From the NCBI RefSeq assembly GCF_042688525.2, contig NZ_JBHWAB010000001.1, positions 2,170,001 through 2,234,000 on the forward strand: a stretch of DNA of 64,000 bases. Reading direction: 5' to 3'. The translations under genes were made by a program, and so were the position numbers. Shown piece after piece: positions 25,369 through 35,337 of the stretch (within the stretch, counting starts at the first letter, position 1; every line of letters begins with the position of its first letter). Below the pieces are notes generated by a model, which saw only the letters and a list, made by a program, of their open reading frames with translations, made no database searches and was not told the origin of the DNA. This DNA is from Haloimpatiens sp042688525 (GTDB lineage Bacteria > Bacillota > Clostridia > Clostridiales > Clostridiaceae).

Positions 25369-25369
25369 A

Positions 25370-26230
25370 ATGCATATACGAATTGTACTATTATTTATCA
25401 TAGTACACTTACTTTGCGATTTTGTTTTTCAAGGTAAATCTATTTTGTATATGAGATTTAAAACAGAAAAGACTGTACTGCACAAAGTATTGAAAGACTC
25501 TTTAATTGGAAATTTACTTCACAGTTTAATTCATTTCATTGGTATGATAATTGTTCTAATAATATATATTATTTTGGATAAATCTATTGCATTTACTCAT
25601 TATCTTAAAATTTCACTTTTTATATTTTTAATTCATTTTGTTATAGACGAGGCAAAATCCTTATCAATTTATTTTAAACCTTCCTTTAATAATAATATCC
25701 ATGTATTTATAATAGATCAGATACTACATATAATAACGATAATTCTACTCTCATTTGATTTTAATACTAAAATGATTTCAATGAAATTAACAAGTATTTT
25801 TAACAATTATCCTAATAATATAACACTGTTAGATAGATGGTTAATATTAATCATTATTTTTCTATGGTGTACTTTTGGTATAGGAATTTTTATTCGAAAG
25901 TTTATAAATTATATAAATTTAAAAGAATATAGTAAAATAATAGATAGAGGAATTATAATAAAAAAAGCAAAAGATGAGAGTTTAGGAGCTAAAAACGGTG
26001 GATTTTTAATAGGTATAATAGAAAGAATTTTTATATTACTTGTGATGACAATGGGACAACCTGTAATGATAGGATTTGTACTCACAGGTAAATCTATTGC
26101 TAGGTTCAAAAAGTTAGACGATAGTAGTTTTGCGGAATATTTTTTAATTGGTACATTTACTAGCTTTATTGCAGCAATAATAGGAGGAATTATAATAAAA
26201 ACTTTAAATATTGTCCCAGTCATCAAATAA
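25370..26230 (+). CDS. DUF3307 membrane protein
   Basis: A 286-residue protein with about seven hydrophobic segments. The N-terminal LFIIVHLLCDFVFQGKSILYMR is the DUF3307 signature, with the conserved HLLCDFVFQ. A loop KDESLGAKNGGFLIGIIERI precedes further spans. It is translationally linked to the SatD-like gene. Its last 27 bases overlap the convergent gene at 26204-26602. Confidence 0.8.
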   Translation: MHIRIVLLFIIVHLLCDFVFQGKSILYMRFKTEKTVLHKVLKDSLIGNLLHSLIHFIGMIIVLIIYIILDKSIAFTHYLKISLFIFLIHFVIDEAKSLSIYFKPSFNNNIHVFIIDQILHIITIILLSFDFNTKMISMKLTSIFNNYPNNITLLDRWLILIIIFLWCTFGIGIFIRKFINYINLKEYSKIIDRGIIIKKAKDESLGAKNGGFLIGIIERIFILLVMTMGQPVMIGFVLTGKSIARFKKLDDSSFAEYFLIGTFTSFIAAIIGGIIIKTLNIVPVIK

Positions 26231-26602
26231 AATAACTAAAGGTAATTTATTTCTTTTAGCATATTTCAAAGCATCTCGTGCTCTATAAAATGAAGGACCG
26301 TCAAGTTGATTTACAGTTAATTCAAAGTTATGAATATATACATTACCAATACCTATTCCTGTATAAAATTTTATATCTGGAATAGATTTTTTGAAAAATA
26401 GTATTATTTCTTTGTAGTCACAAGGATATTTTAAAAGTCCTTGCCATTCATCTCCTATGGTTATTATAAATGGTGAAACTATAATATCCTTAAAATTTTC
26501 ATTAACTATTTTTAACATGTTAATAATTTTATATTGTATTTCTTCTCGATTTTTTAATTTTCTTGATGATTTGATATCACAAATTAAAGTACAGTAGCTC
26601 AT
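26204..26602 (-). CDS. Short SatD-like protein (N-terminal domain only)
   Basis: A 132-residue protein from ATG 26602 with GGAGG upstream; a GTG at 26614 is in frame but too close to that site. CTLICDIKSSRKLKNREEIQ, FIITIGDEWQGLLKYP, TGIGIGNVYIH and DGPSFYRARDALKYAKR match the N-terminal half of the SatD-like protein at 24604, without the C-terminal DNA-binding-like part. It is a single-domain paralogue facing its longer relative. Confidence 0.75.
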   Translation of the reverse strand: MSYCTLICDIKSSRKLKNREEIQYKIINMLKIVNENFKDIIVSPFIITIGDEWQGLLKYPCDYKEIILFFKKSIPDIKFYTGIGIGNVYIHNFELTVNQLDGPSFYRARDALKYAKRNKLPLVILFDDWDNI

Positions 26603-26780
26603 TATTACCTCCACTCAATCCAAAGTAAAGATTTTAATCTTTACTTCAAAAGAGTTAAGATTAAAATCTTTACTTTCACACTTGAAAGTATGAACATAAA
26701 ATAGTATTTATATTCATAGAATGTATATTTATATAATATGAATTTTGTTGTATAATGGTGAATGCATAAAAATTAGTTAC

Positions 26781-27035
26781 TCAACTTTCACAATAAAAAA
26801 ATACTGCTTAGCGAAGGGAAATGATATCTTGCGTAAGAAACATTTGAACAAAGTTTACAAGTTCTTAGCTTTACGAATTTGAAAAAAGTTATTTTTTAAT
26901 TACTGATTCCTATGGAATATTAATTAAAAAATCTTTTTTCAATATGAGTAAAGCTTAGAACTTGTTACTGAAGTGAAAGGTTTCTAAGCAAGATATCATT
27001 TCCCGCAGCGGCTATTTTTCACCTGCGAAAGTTGA
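26781..27035. repeat. Palindromic intergenic element, copy 2 (type A)
   Basis: 255 bp with arms TCAACTTTCAC and GCGAAAGTTGA. The centre is GATTCCTATGGAATAT. It ends 26 bases before the Fet ATPase gene, so it may lie in that gene's 5' leader. Confidence 0.92.
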
Positions 27036-27061
27036 ATTAGTCAATAATAGAGAGGTGCATT

Positions 27062-27682
27062 ATGACATTAATTCAGTTTAAAGATATAAATTTAAAATTT
27101 AAAGATAAAATAATATTTGATAATTTTAATATGGATGTACTGAAAGGAGAAAAAATTGTTTTAAATGCTCCTTCTGGTAAAGGTAAATCAACCTTATTTA
27201 AATTACTTTTAGGTTTTCAAAAAATTGATAGGGGAACTATATTATTTAATAATAAGATATTAGAAAAGAAAACTCTTGTATATTTTCGTAAAAATATTGG
27301 ATATGTAAGTCAAGATGTAGATTTTAAAAATGGTAAAATTGGAGATTTAATAGATGAAATCTTTTCTTATAATTGTAATAAACATATAAAAATTACTAAA
27401 GAGCAAATAACTCATCTTGTAGAATACTTTAATCTTCCCAAAGATACTCTTGAAAAAGAAGTTAAACAGCTTTCTGGAGGTGAAAGACAAAGATTAGGTT
27501 TAATCATATGTATACTACTGGATAGACCTGTATGGCTCCTAGATGAAGTTACTTCTGGATTAGATAAATATATGAAAGAAAAAGTAGTAAATTACGTTTT
27601 AAAACAGGATAAAACTGTTTTAATAATTTCCCACGATAAAATTTGGACAGAAAATAATCTTGTGCGAGTAGAGGAGTGGTAA
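27062..27682 (+). CDS. ABC transporter ATPase, FetA/YbbL-like
   Basis: A 206-residue protein with Walker A APSGKGKST (about 38-46), Q loop YVSQD, signature LSGGERQRLGL (about 139) and Walker B VWLLDEVTSGLD. It is four bases upstream of a UPF0014 permease, which identifies the pair as the Fet-type system (E. coli FetAB exports iron and protects against oxidative stress). ATG follows GAGAGGTG. Confidence 0.85.
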   Translation: MTLIQFKDINLKFKDKIIFDNFNMDVLKGEKIVLNAPSGKGKSTLFKLLLGFQKIDRGTILFNNKILEKKTLVYFRKNIGYVSQDVDFKNGKIGDLIDEIFSYNCNKHIKITKEQITHLVEYFNLPKDTLEKEVKQLSGGERQRLGLIICILLDRPVWLLDEVTSGLDKYMKEKVVNYVLKQDKTVLIISHDKIWTENNLVRVEEW

Positions 27683-27686
27683 CAAT

Positions 27687-28460
27687 ATGAATGTAGATAA
27701 TATTACTTATCTTTCTATATTAAGTTTGTTTATTTTAATATTACCTATTGTTATTATTAATCACAAATTAAATATAAAAATTAATAAAAACATGTTTTAC
27801 TCTATAATAAGAATGTTTATACAACTTAGTTTGGTTGGTATATTTCTTCAATATATTTTTGAGATTAATAGTTCTTTTATAAATCTTTCTTACTTTATTT
27901 TTATGATTTTAGTTGCTAGCTTTTCATCTATTAAATCTTGTAATCTTAATATGAAGAAATTTATTGTTCCACTATTTTTAGCTTTTATAATTCCAAATGT
28001 ACTTGTATTACTATTTTTTAATACTTTTGTTGTAAAGTTAGATAGTTTATTTGATGCACAATTTATAATTCCAATTGGAGGTATGCTTTTAGGTAACAGT
28101 CTTCGTGGAAATATAGTATGTATAAATAATTTTTATAGATCAATAAAACAAAATAAAAATGAGTACTTTTATTCTTTAAGTCTAAGTGGAAATAAATTAG
28201 AAGCATTAACACCTTATTTTAGAGATGCTATTTTAGCTTCAGTAAATCCTACAATAGCCTCAATAGAAACAATTGGTTTAGTATCTTTGCCAGGAATGAT
28301 GACGGGTCAAATTTTAGGAGGAGCAATCCCATTAACTGCCATAAAATATCAGATAGCTATAATGATAGCTATTTTAATAGTAAGATATTTCACTGCGATT
28401 TTATCTATATTATTTACAGCATCAAAAGCTTTTGATGAATATGATATTTTAACAATTTAA
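27687..28460 (+). CDS. UPF0014/FetB-type ABC permease
   Basis: A 257-residue protein with about seven transmembrane segments. IIPIGGMLLGNSLRGN (about 130) and SIETIGLVSLPGMMTGQILGG (about 190) are the conserved core of the FetB family. It partners the ATPase immediately upstream. A metal export role is inferred from the family. Confidence 0.87.
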   Translation: MNVDNITYLSILSLFILILPIVIINHKLNIKINKNMFYSIIRMFIQLSLVGIFLQYIFEINSSFINLSYFIFMILVASFSSIKSCNLNMKKFIVPLFLAFIIPNVLVLLFFNTFVVKLDSLFDAQFIIPIGGMLLGNSLRGNIVCINNFYRSIKQNKNEYFYSLSLSGNKLEALTPYFRDAILASVNPTIASIETIGLVSLPGMMTGQILGGAIPLTAIKYQIAIMIAILIVRYFTAILSILFTASKAFDEYDILTI

Positions 28461-28584
28461 ACTTATATTATGTACGTTTTTAGATAATATTATAATTGTA
28501 TATTATCTAAAATTTATGATAATATTTATCTAACAACTTAAATAAAAAATTAAATCTTATTTCTTTATGAAAGAGAGGATACAT

Positions 28585-29538
28585 ATGATAAAAATTATAG
28601 CTGATTCAACCTGTGATTTGTCACAAGATGTTGTTGAAAAATATAATATTAGTTTAGCACCATTAACTATTAATATAGAAGGGAAAAAATATCGTGATAG
28701 AATAGATATTGATCCTAACGAATTCTATAATATTATTGAAGATTTAGCAGAATATCCAACCACTGCAATGCCATCTCCCACTGAGTATTTAGATATAATG
28801 AAACAAGCAATTGAAGATGGTTATACAAAAATACTTTGTATTTGTATGTCAAGTGGTACTAGCGGTTCATATCAATCTGCTGTAATTGCTAAAGACTATT
28901 TCTTTGAGGAAATGCCAAATTCAACTGTTAAAATTCACATTTTAGATTCAAAATGTATGAGCCATGGAAGTGGTTGGTTAGTTTTAAAAAGTGCAATTCT
29001 TAAAGAGAAGGGAGCTACTTTTGAAGAATTAGTAGACTTTAATGAAACATATAAAACAAGTGTAAAACATTTTCTTTGTGTAGACGATTTAGATCATTTA
29101 ATTAAAAGTGGAAGATTATCTAATGCTAGTGCATTTGTTGGAAAGCTTTTAAGAATTAAGCCTATAATGAGTATGAAAGATGGGAAAGGTGCAATTGTTG
29201 CAAAAGAACGTGGACTAAAAAAAGTACTTAAACACTATGTTGAACAATTTATAATTAGAAAAAATGATGTTATTACAGATTTTATTATAATTGGCTATAC
29301 ATCAGATATAACTCTTGCAGAAAATCTAAAAAATAAACTTATTAAAGATGCAAATTTTACAGGAGAAATTTTTATCATGCAAATGGGTGTTGCTGTCGGA
29401 ACACATGTGGGTCTAGGTGCACTTTCCATGTATTTCGTTGAACAAAGACATCAAAAAGATAATTTAATAATAAATGAGATGCACAACATAGTTGAAAAGA
29501 AAAATAAATTTTTAAAGAAATTTAAAAATAATAATTAA
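28585..29538 (+). CDS. DegV family fatty-acid-binding protein
   Basis: A 317-residue protein starting MIKIIADSTCDLSQDVVEKY at ATG 28585 with AGAGAGG upstream; the in-frame ATG at 28567 is less likely. IRIDPNEFY-type text (DIDPNEFYNII), AMPSPTEYLD, CMSSGTSGSYQSA and DSKCMSHGSGWLV are DegV motifs. DegV/FakB proteins bind fatty acids for the FakA kinase; no fakA is visible here. Confidence 0.88.
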   Translation: MIKIIADSTCDLSQDVVEKYNISLAPLTINIEGKKYRDRIDIDPNEFYNIIEDLAEYPTTAMPSPTEYLDIMKQAIEDGYTKILCICMSSGTSGSYQSAVIAKDYFFEEMPNSTVKIHILDSKCMSHGSGWLVLKSAILKEKGATFEELVDFNETYKTSVKHFLCVDDLDHLIKSGRLSNASAFVGKLLRIKPIMSMKDGKGAIVAKERGLKKVLKHYVEQFIIRKNDVITDFIIIGYTSDITLAENLKNKLIKDANFTGEIFIMQMGVAVGTHVGLGALSMYFVEQRHQKDNLIINEMHNIVEKKNKFLKKFKNNN

Positions 29539-29558
29539 TACAAACATAGGAGGACACC

Positions 29559-29753
29559 ATGGATTTCAAAAAAGTTATAGAAAGAATAAATTTTTTATAT
29601 CACAAAAGTCAAAATGAAGGTTTAACTGAGGAAGAGAAAAAAGAACAGAAAAAACTTAGAAGATATTACATTGATGTTATTAAAGGAAATTTCAAGATGG
29701 AGTTAAACAAAGTAAAAAAAAATGATAAAAAACCAACTAACTACGTAAATTAG
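29559..29753 (+). CDS. DUF896 (YnzC-like) small protein
   Basis: A 64-residue protein with RINFLYHKSQNEGLTEEEKK and LRRYYIDVIKGNFK, the DUF896 helix-hairpin pattern. It has a good AGGAGG site and is 20 bases after degV. B. subtilis relatives are SOS-linked (YneB/YnzC class), but the function is unknown. Confidence 0.85.
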   Translation: MDFKKVIERINFLYHKSQNEGLTEEEKKEQKKLRRYYIDVIKGNFKMELNKVKKNDKKPTNYVN

Positions 29754-29774
29754 TTGAAGTTGATAATAATATTT

Positions 29775-29810
29775 AAAACCAGAAATACTGAAAAAGTATT
29801 TCTGGTTTTT
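29775..29810 (+). terminator. Terminator of the degV/DUF896 unit
   Basis: AAAACCAGAAATACT pairs with AGTATTTCTGGTTTT, followed by T residues. Confidence 0.8.
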
Positions 29811-29814
29811 ATTT

Positions 29815-29856
29815 GTTTCGCAGGTGAAAAACAGCCGCTGCGGGAAATGATATCTC
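29815..29856. repeat. Orphan left arm of a type A palindromic element
   Basis: TTTCGCAGGTGAAAAACAGC and CGCTGCGGGAAATGATATCT match an outer arm of the type A element, but the partner arm is not next to it; a matching arm is found at about 30725-30814. Confidence 0.7.
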
Positions 29857-30098
29857 TTAAGTCTTTGCCATAAGTGTATGAAGCCAGTAAATAAAAATTA
29901 TCATAAGAACAGTAATCCTTCACTTCCATAACGTGCTCTAAACTTTACTCATATTGAAAAAAGATTTTTAAATTAATATTCCGCAGGAATCAGTAATTTA
30001 AAAATAACTTTTTTCAAATTCGTAAAGCTAAGAGCACGTAAATGTCGTTCAAAGATTACTGTTCTTATACAATTTTTATTTACTGGCAAAATACATTA
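29857..30098. repeat. Palindromic intergenic element, type B (copy 1)
   Basis: Starts TTAAGTCTTTGCCATAAG. It has the same centre and inner arms as type A, but different outer arms: GAACAGTAATC pairs with GATTACTGTTC, ACGTGCTC with GAGCACGT, and GCCAGTAAATAAAAATT with AATTTTTATTTACTGGC. Confidence 0.9.
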
Positions 30099-30179
30099 GT
30101 AATTCACAGTTAACTAAAATAAATGTTACATAAAAATCATATAATTAAACAAAAGCCTATATATTATGGGGGAATATAT

Positions 30180-30476
30180 ATGAATATTTTAAGTTTAGTT
30201 ATTTTAGCCTTAATAGGGGAAGCTGTATGGGAAACTTGTAAAATGTTATGGCAAGAGGGTAAATTAAGCATAGATAGAATAGGGGCTTTAGTTACAGGAT
30301 TAGTTTTATCAATTAGTGCTAAAGTAGATTTGTTTCAAATGATAGGAATGCCTTTACGTACACCTATTTTAGGTATGATTCTAACAGGTGTATTAATAAG
30401 TAGGGGAGCTAATTTTGTACATGACTTAGTAGATGGTATTAATAATATTCACCAGAATACAAAACCAAATAATTAG
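30180..30476 (+). CDS. Small membrane protein flanked by type B repeats
   Basis: A 98-residue protein from ATG 30180 with GGGGGAA upstream; the in-frame ATG at 30123 has no such site. Two hydrophobic segments (LVILALIGEAVWETCKML and LGMILTGVLISRGANFVHDL) flank a basic loop. It looks like a small holin-like or regulatory membrane protein, but I do not recognise it. It lies between two direct copies of a palindromic element (29857 and 30483), which suggests it arrived or was duplicated with them. Confidence 0.6.
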   Translation: MNILSLVILALIGEAVWETCKMLWQEGKLSIDRIGALVTGLVLSISAKVDLFQMIGMPLRTPILGMILTGVLISRGANFVHDLVDGINNIHQNTKPNN

Positions 30477-30482
30477 AATTTT

Positions 30483-30722
30483 TTAAGTCTTTGCCATAAG
30501 TGTATGAAGCCAGTAAATAAAAATTATCATAAGAACAGTAATCCTTCACTTCCATAACGTGCTCTAAGCTTTACTCATATTGAAAAAAGATTTTTAAATT
30601 AATATTCCGTAGGAATTAGTAATTTAAAAATAACTTTTTTCAAATTCGTAAAGCTAAGAGCACGTAAATGTCGTTCAAAGATTACTGTTCTTATACAATT
30701 TTTATTTGCTGGCAATATACAT
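30483..30722. repeat. Palindromic intergenic element, type B (copy 2)
   Basis: Nearly identical to 29857-30098, in the same orientation and only 7 bases after the small membrane-protein gene. Confidence 0.9.
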
Positions 30723-31070
30723 AACTTGTAACGTGTTGCTTGTTCAAATGTTTCTTACGCAAGATATCATTTCCCTTCGCTGGTAGTATTTTTTCTCCTG
30801 CGAAAATTGATTTAAATAACTAGTCATAACTACCCCTAAAAGAGGGGCTTGAACAATCATCATTATATCAGAAAGGTGATGTTTTTGCTTAAATACTTAA
30901 TCACACCTGAATAGCAGGCGGTTTTTAGATTTCTAGTGCTTTCATTGCACTGAAACTTGCTAAAGCAAAAATTAAAAGCTTTCTGCTAACTATTTATATA
31001 GATATTTATCACATTTAATAAGTTTTATTTTGTAATATTCAAAATGTTAGTTTTTCCTATTTTAAATTCT
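30723..31070. other. Type A arm remnant and gene-free stretch
   Basis: 30725-30814 holds a type A outer arm (TGTTTCTTACGCAAGATATC, then CCTGCGAAAATTGA), the partner of 29815-29856. After it, CCCCTAAAAGAGGGG (30833-30847) and a GTGAT/ATCAC-type hairpin resemble decayed insertion-sequence ends. I see no gene. Confidence 0.45.
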
Positions 31071-32417
31071 TTAAATTATCAATAAAATAAATTCTTTATA
31101 TGAATTAATTAGTATTATGAAAACAGCAGCAGGGACAACATATTTTATTAAGAAACTCCAAACAGGTGCTAATCTAAATTTGTTCCCTGAAATTTCTATT
31201 TCTTTTACTGCGTTTTCAGCTTTTAACACCCAACCTACAAATATACAAAGTAAAAATCCTCCTGTAGTTAAAAGTATATTTGTAGTTAGTTTATCGTAGA
31301 GATCAAAGAAATTTAGACCTCCTATTAAATCTAAGTTTTTCCACACACCCATAGATAGTGAAGCTGGTATTCCCATTATAAATATTAATAAAGTTATTAT
31401 TACAGTAGATGTTTTTCTTTTCTTGTTTCTCTCATCAACAAAATAAGATACACATACTTCCAACATAGATATAGATGAAGTTAATGCAGCAAATAAAACT
31501 AATAAGAAAAATACTATACAGAATATATGTCCCATTGGCATAGATGCAAATACTGCTGGTAAAGTAACAAACATAAGTCCAGGACCTTCAGTAACTTTAA
31601 ATCCTAAAGCAAACACTGCTGGTATAGTTGCAAAACCTGCTATTAAAGCTATAGCTGTATCTATTACTGGAATTAAAATAGCTGTATTTAGTATATTATC
31701 TTTTTTACCTAAATAACTTCCGTAAGTAACCATAACACCCATACCTATACTTAACGAAAAGAAAACTTGACCTAAAGCATTCATAGCTACCTGCATGTTT
31801 ATCTTTGAAAAATCCGGTGTAAGTAAAAATTTAATTCCTTCCATACTTCCTTTTAATGTAACACTTTTAAATGCAATTACTATAAGCATTATAAATAGTG
31901 CTGGCATCATTATTTTAGAAGCTTTTTCTATTCCTCCACTAATTCCTTTTAACACTATTAACATAGTAAATAATAAGAAAATAAATTGATAAGAAATAAG
32001 TTCGATAGGTGAATTTAATAGATTTTCAAAAGTTTTTCCAAGTAAATCAGGATTTGTAGTATTTAAAGTTCCTAATAAAGCATTTTTTAGGTAATATATA
32101 ACCCATCCACCTACTGTGGAATAAAAAGCTAATATAAAGAAACCACAAATAACTCCTAAGCCACCAACAAATGACCATTTTTTATTTATACTCTTATATG
32201 CACCAAACACAGATAACTGAGTTTTTCTACCTAAAGTTATTGCAGCTAACATAAGTGGAACACCTATAAATATTAAAAATATAAAATATAAAGCTACAAA
32301 AGCTCCACCACCATTAGTTCCAACACTATATGGAAATTTCCATATGTTTCCCAAACCTACTGCTGAACCAGCAGCAGCTAAAATAAATCCTACTTTTGAA
32401 GACCACTTGTCTCTCAT
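31071..32417 (-). CDS. Sodium-dependent NSS/SNF family amino acid symporter
   Basis: A 448-residue protein with about eleven transmembrane segments. KVGFILAAAGSAVGLGNIWK and FPYSVGTNGGGAFVALYF at the N-terminus are the unwound TM1 substrate and sodium site of LeuT-fold NSS carriers. Bacterial members with eleven spans import tryptophan, tyrosine or related amino acids. ATG follows AAGGAGG. A T-box leader lies upstream, so expression should rise when a particular tRNA is uncharged. Confidence 0.9.
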   Translation of the reverse strand: MRDKWSSKVGFILAAAGSAVGLGNIWKFPYSVGTNGGGAFVALYFIFLIFIGVPLMLAAITLGRKTQLSVFGAYKSINKKWSFVGGLGVICGFFILAFYSTVGGWVIYYLKNALLGTLNTTNPDLLGKTFENLLNSPIELISYQFIFLLFTMLIVLKGISGGIEKASKIMMPALFIMLIVIAFKSVTLKGSMEGIKFLLTPDFSKINMQVAMNALGQVFFSLSIGMGVMVTYGSYLGKKDNILNTAILIPVIDTAIALIAGFATIPAVFALGFKVTEGPGLMFVTLPAVFASMPMGHIFCIVFFLLVLFAALTSSISMLEVCVSYFVDERNKKRKTSTVIITLLIFIMGIPASLSMGVWKNLDLIGGLNFFDLYDKLTTNILLTTGGFLLCIFVGWVLKAENAVKEIEISGNKFRLAPVWSFLIKYVVPAAVFIILINSYKEFILLII

Positions 32418-32540
32418 TAAAAAACCTCCTTAATAAATTTAATTTTGTTTACATTCCATCTGAAAATCACTTTAAGTTAGCCGGCTATAATCTGAATTTT
32501 CAAAAGAACAAAAGTATATATTGCATAAAAAACTTAATAA

Positions 32541-32825
32541 TAATAAAAGCTCCGCCTCTAAATTTAGAGGCGAAGCTAGTTCGCGGTACCACTCTATTTT
32601 ATCCTAAAATTTTAGGTTTGTAACCATTTAAGATAATCTCTTTTCTAGTCTGCATTAAGCTAAACTATAGTCTTTGTAAGGGGGACAACCCTTTGTTTTT
32701 ACTCGGATAACTTTCAAAACAAAAACTCTAGAGTGAACATACACATCGGCTTATAAAACTGGCTCTCAGCTATTCCAGATCTCTGTATTTACAGTTTCAA
32801 TGCTTATTTCTCCGTCATAGTATTT
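32541..32825 (-). promoter_or_regulatory. T-box riboswitch leader of the NSS symporter gene
   Basis: On the minus strand the T-box core GAGTGGTACCGCG (32580-32592) is followed by a terminator stem AGCTTCGCCTCT/AGAGGCGGAGCT with TTTTATT. Stem I lies at about 32725-32820 and contains AGCTGAGAG-type elements. Specifier candidates near GTGTATGTTCACT include TAT (Tyr) and TTC (Phe), but I cannot settle the codon by eye. Confidence 0.85.
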
Positions 32826-33152
32826 TTTATATTATTTTTCTTGTTAATCATTATATTTTGAAAAATTCATAATGTCAATACTTTTTTTCTACAAAATTCT
32901 AAAAATATATTTTAAAATTATAGTATAAACTGTTCCTTGTGTATCTATATACAATTTAATTAGGAAACAACCTAAAATGTAAGAATAAACAGAATAATTT
33001 GATCTTATACCTGTTTTTAGAAATATATAAGTAATTCTATTATGATATCATTTAATACGTCGCAGTTAATAAAACTGCTTTGGTCTTTGAAAATTAAACA
33101 GAGATGATGATGATAAATCATAATGTCAGTGAATTTGAGTTTAGATTAAACT
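32826..33152 (+). promoter_or_regulatory. Upstream region of the 16S rRNA gene
   Basis: AT-rich DNA that should hold the promoters of the T-box unit (leftward) and the rRNA gene (rightward). CTTTGAAAATTAAACAGAGA before the 16S start resembles clostridial rrn leader sequence. I do not assign exact boxes. Confidence 0.4.
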
Positions 33153-34675
<1,523 letters not shown>

Positions 34676-34751
34676 AATGAAAAGCATATGAGCTTTTCGC
34701 AAAATGGATTCACTGAATCTTCTCTGTTTAATTTTGAGAGACCAAAAATAT

Positions 34752-34828
34752 GGATCTTTAGCTCAGCTGGTTAGAGCAACCGGCTCATAACCGGTAGGTC
34801 CGGGGTTCGAGTCCCTGAAGGTCCACCA
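34752..34828 (+). tRNA. tRNA with CAU anticodon (Ile2-like or Met)
   Basis: 77 bases with encoded CCA, anticodon CAT in CTCATAA. The body GGATCTTTAGCTCAGCTGG with a CGG-CTCATAA-CCG anticodon arm resembles the lysidine-modified tRNA-Ile2 of Bacillus more than elongator tRNA-Met, but this needs a covariance model. Identical to 61128-61204. Confidence 0.92.
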
Positions 34829-34830
34829 TA

Positions 34831-34864
34831 AAAAAAAGCAACCTAAAAAGGTTGCTTTTTTTTT
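34831..34864 (+). terminator. Terminator of the 16S-tRNA unit
   Basis: AAAAAAAGCAACCT pairs with AGGTTGCTTTTTTT and a T run follows, directly after the tRNA. It ends this short rRNA transcript. Confidence 0.88.
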
Positions 34865-34877
34865 ATTATTAAGTAAC

Positions 34878-35137
34878 TTAACTTCCGCAAGTGAAAAATA
34901 GTCGCTGCGGAAAATGATATATTGCTTAGAAACCTTTCACTTCAGTAACAAGTTCTAAACTTTACTCATATTGAAAAAAGATTTTTTAATTAATATTCCG
35001 TAGGAATCAGTAATTAAAAAATAACTTTTTTCAAATTCGTAAAGCTAAGAACTTGTAAACTTTGTTCAAATGTTTCTTACACAATATATCATTTTCCTTC
35101 GCTAAGCAGTATTTTTTTACTGCAAAAGTTGAGTTAA
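34878..35137. repeat. Palindromic intergenic element, copy 3 (type A)
   Basis: About 260 bp with the same blocks as the other type A copies but AATGATATATTGC in place of AATGATATCTTGC, a change that appears in both arms. It lies directly behind the 16S-tRNA terminator. Confidence 0.9.
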
Positions 35138-35193
35138 TAATTTTAAATTTTTGTCTTAGCAAAAATCAACCTTCATTTTGTGTAAAAAAGAAA

Positions 35194-35221
35194 ACTCTCC
35201 AAAAATCAACTTTCGGAGAGT
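35194..35221 (-). terminator. Probable terminator downstream of the helicase gene
   Basis: ACTCTCC pairs with GGAGAGT across 14 bases; on the minus strand it is followed by TTTTC. It lies about 115 bases beyond the helicase stop. Confidence 0.5.
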
Positions 35222-35337
35222 AATACATTATAATTTAAGCTTTGCCTAAATTAAATAATTCTAATAAAAAGTTTTTCCTTTAGAAAAACATCCACATTTC
35301 TACTTTAAACTTTCTACTTTTTACTTTATTTTAATCT

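Noticed and set aside
34865..35337. 23S and 5S rRNA genes downstream of 16S
   Set aside because: The DNA after the tRNA is AT-rich, holds a palindromic element and then the helicase gene; no 23S or 5S sequence is present.
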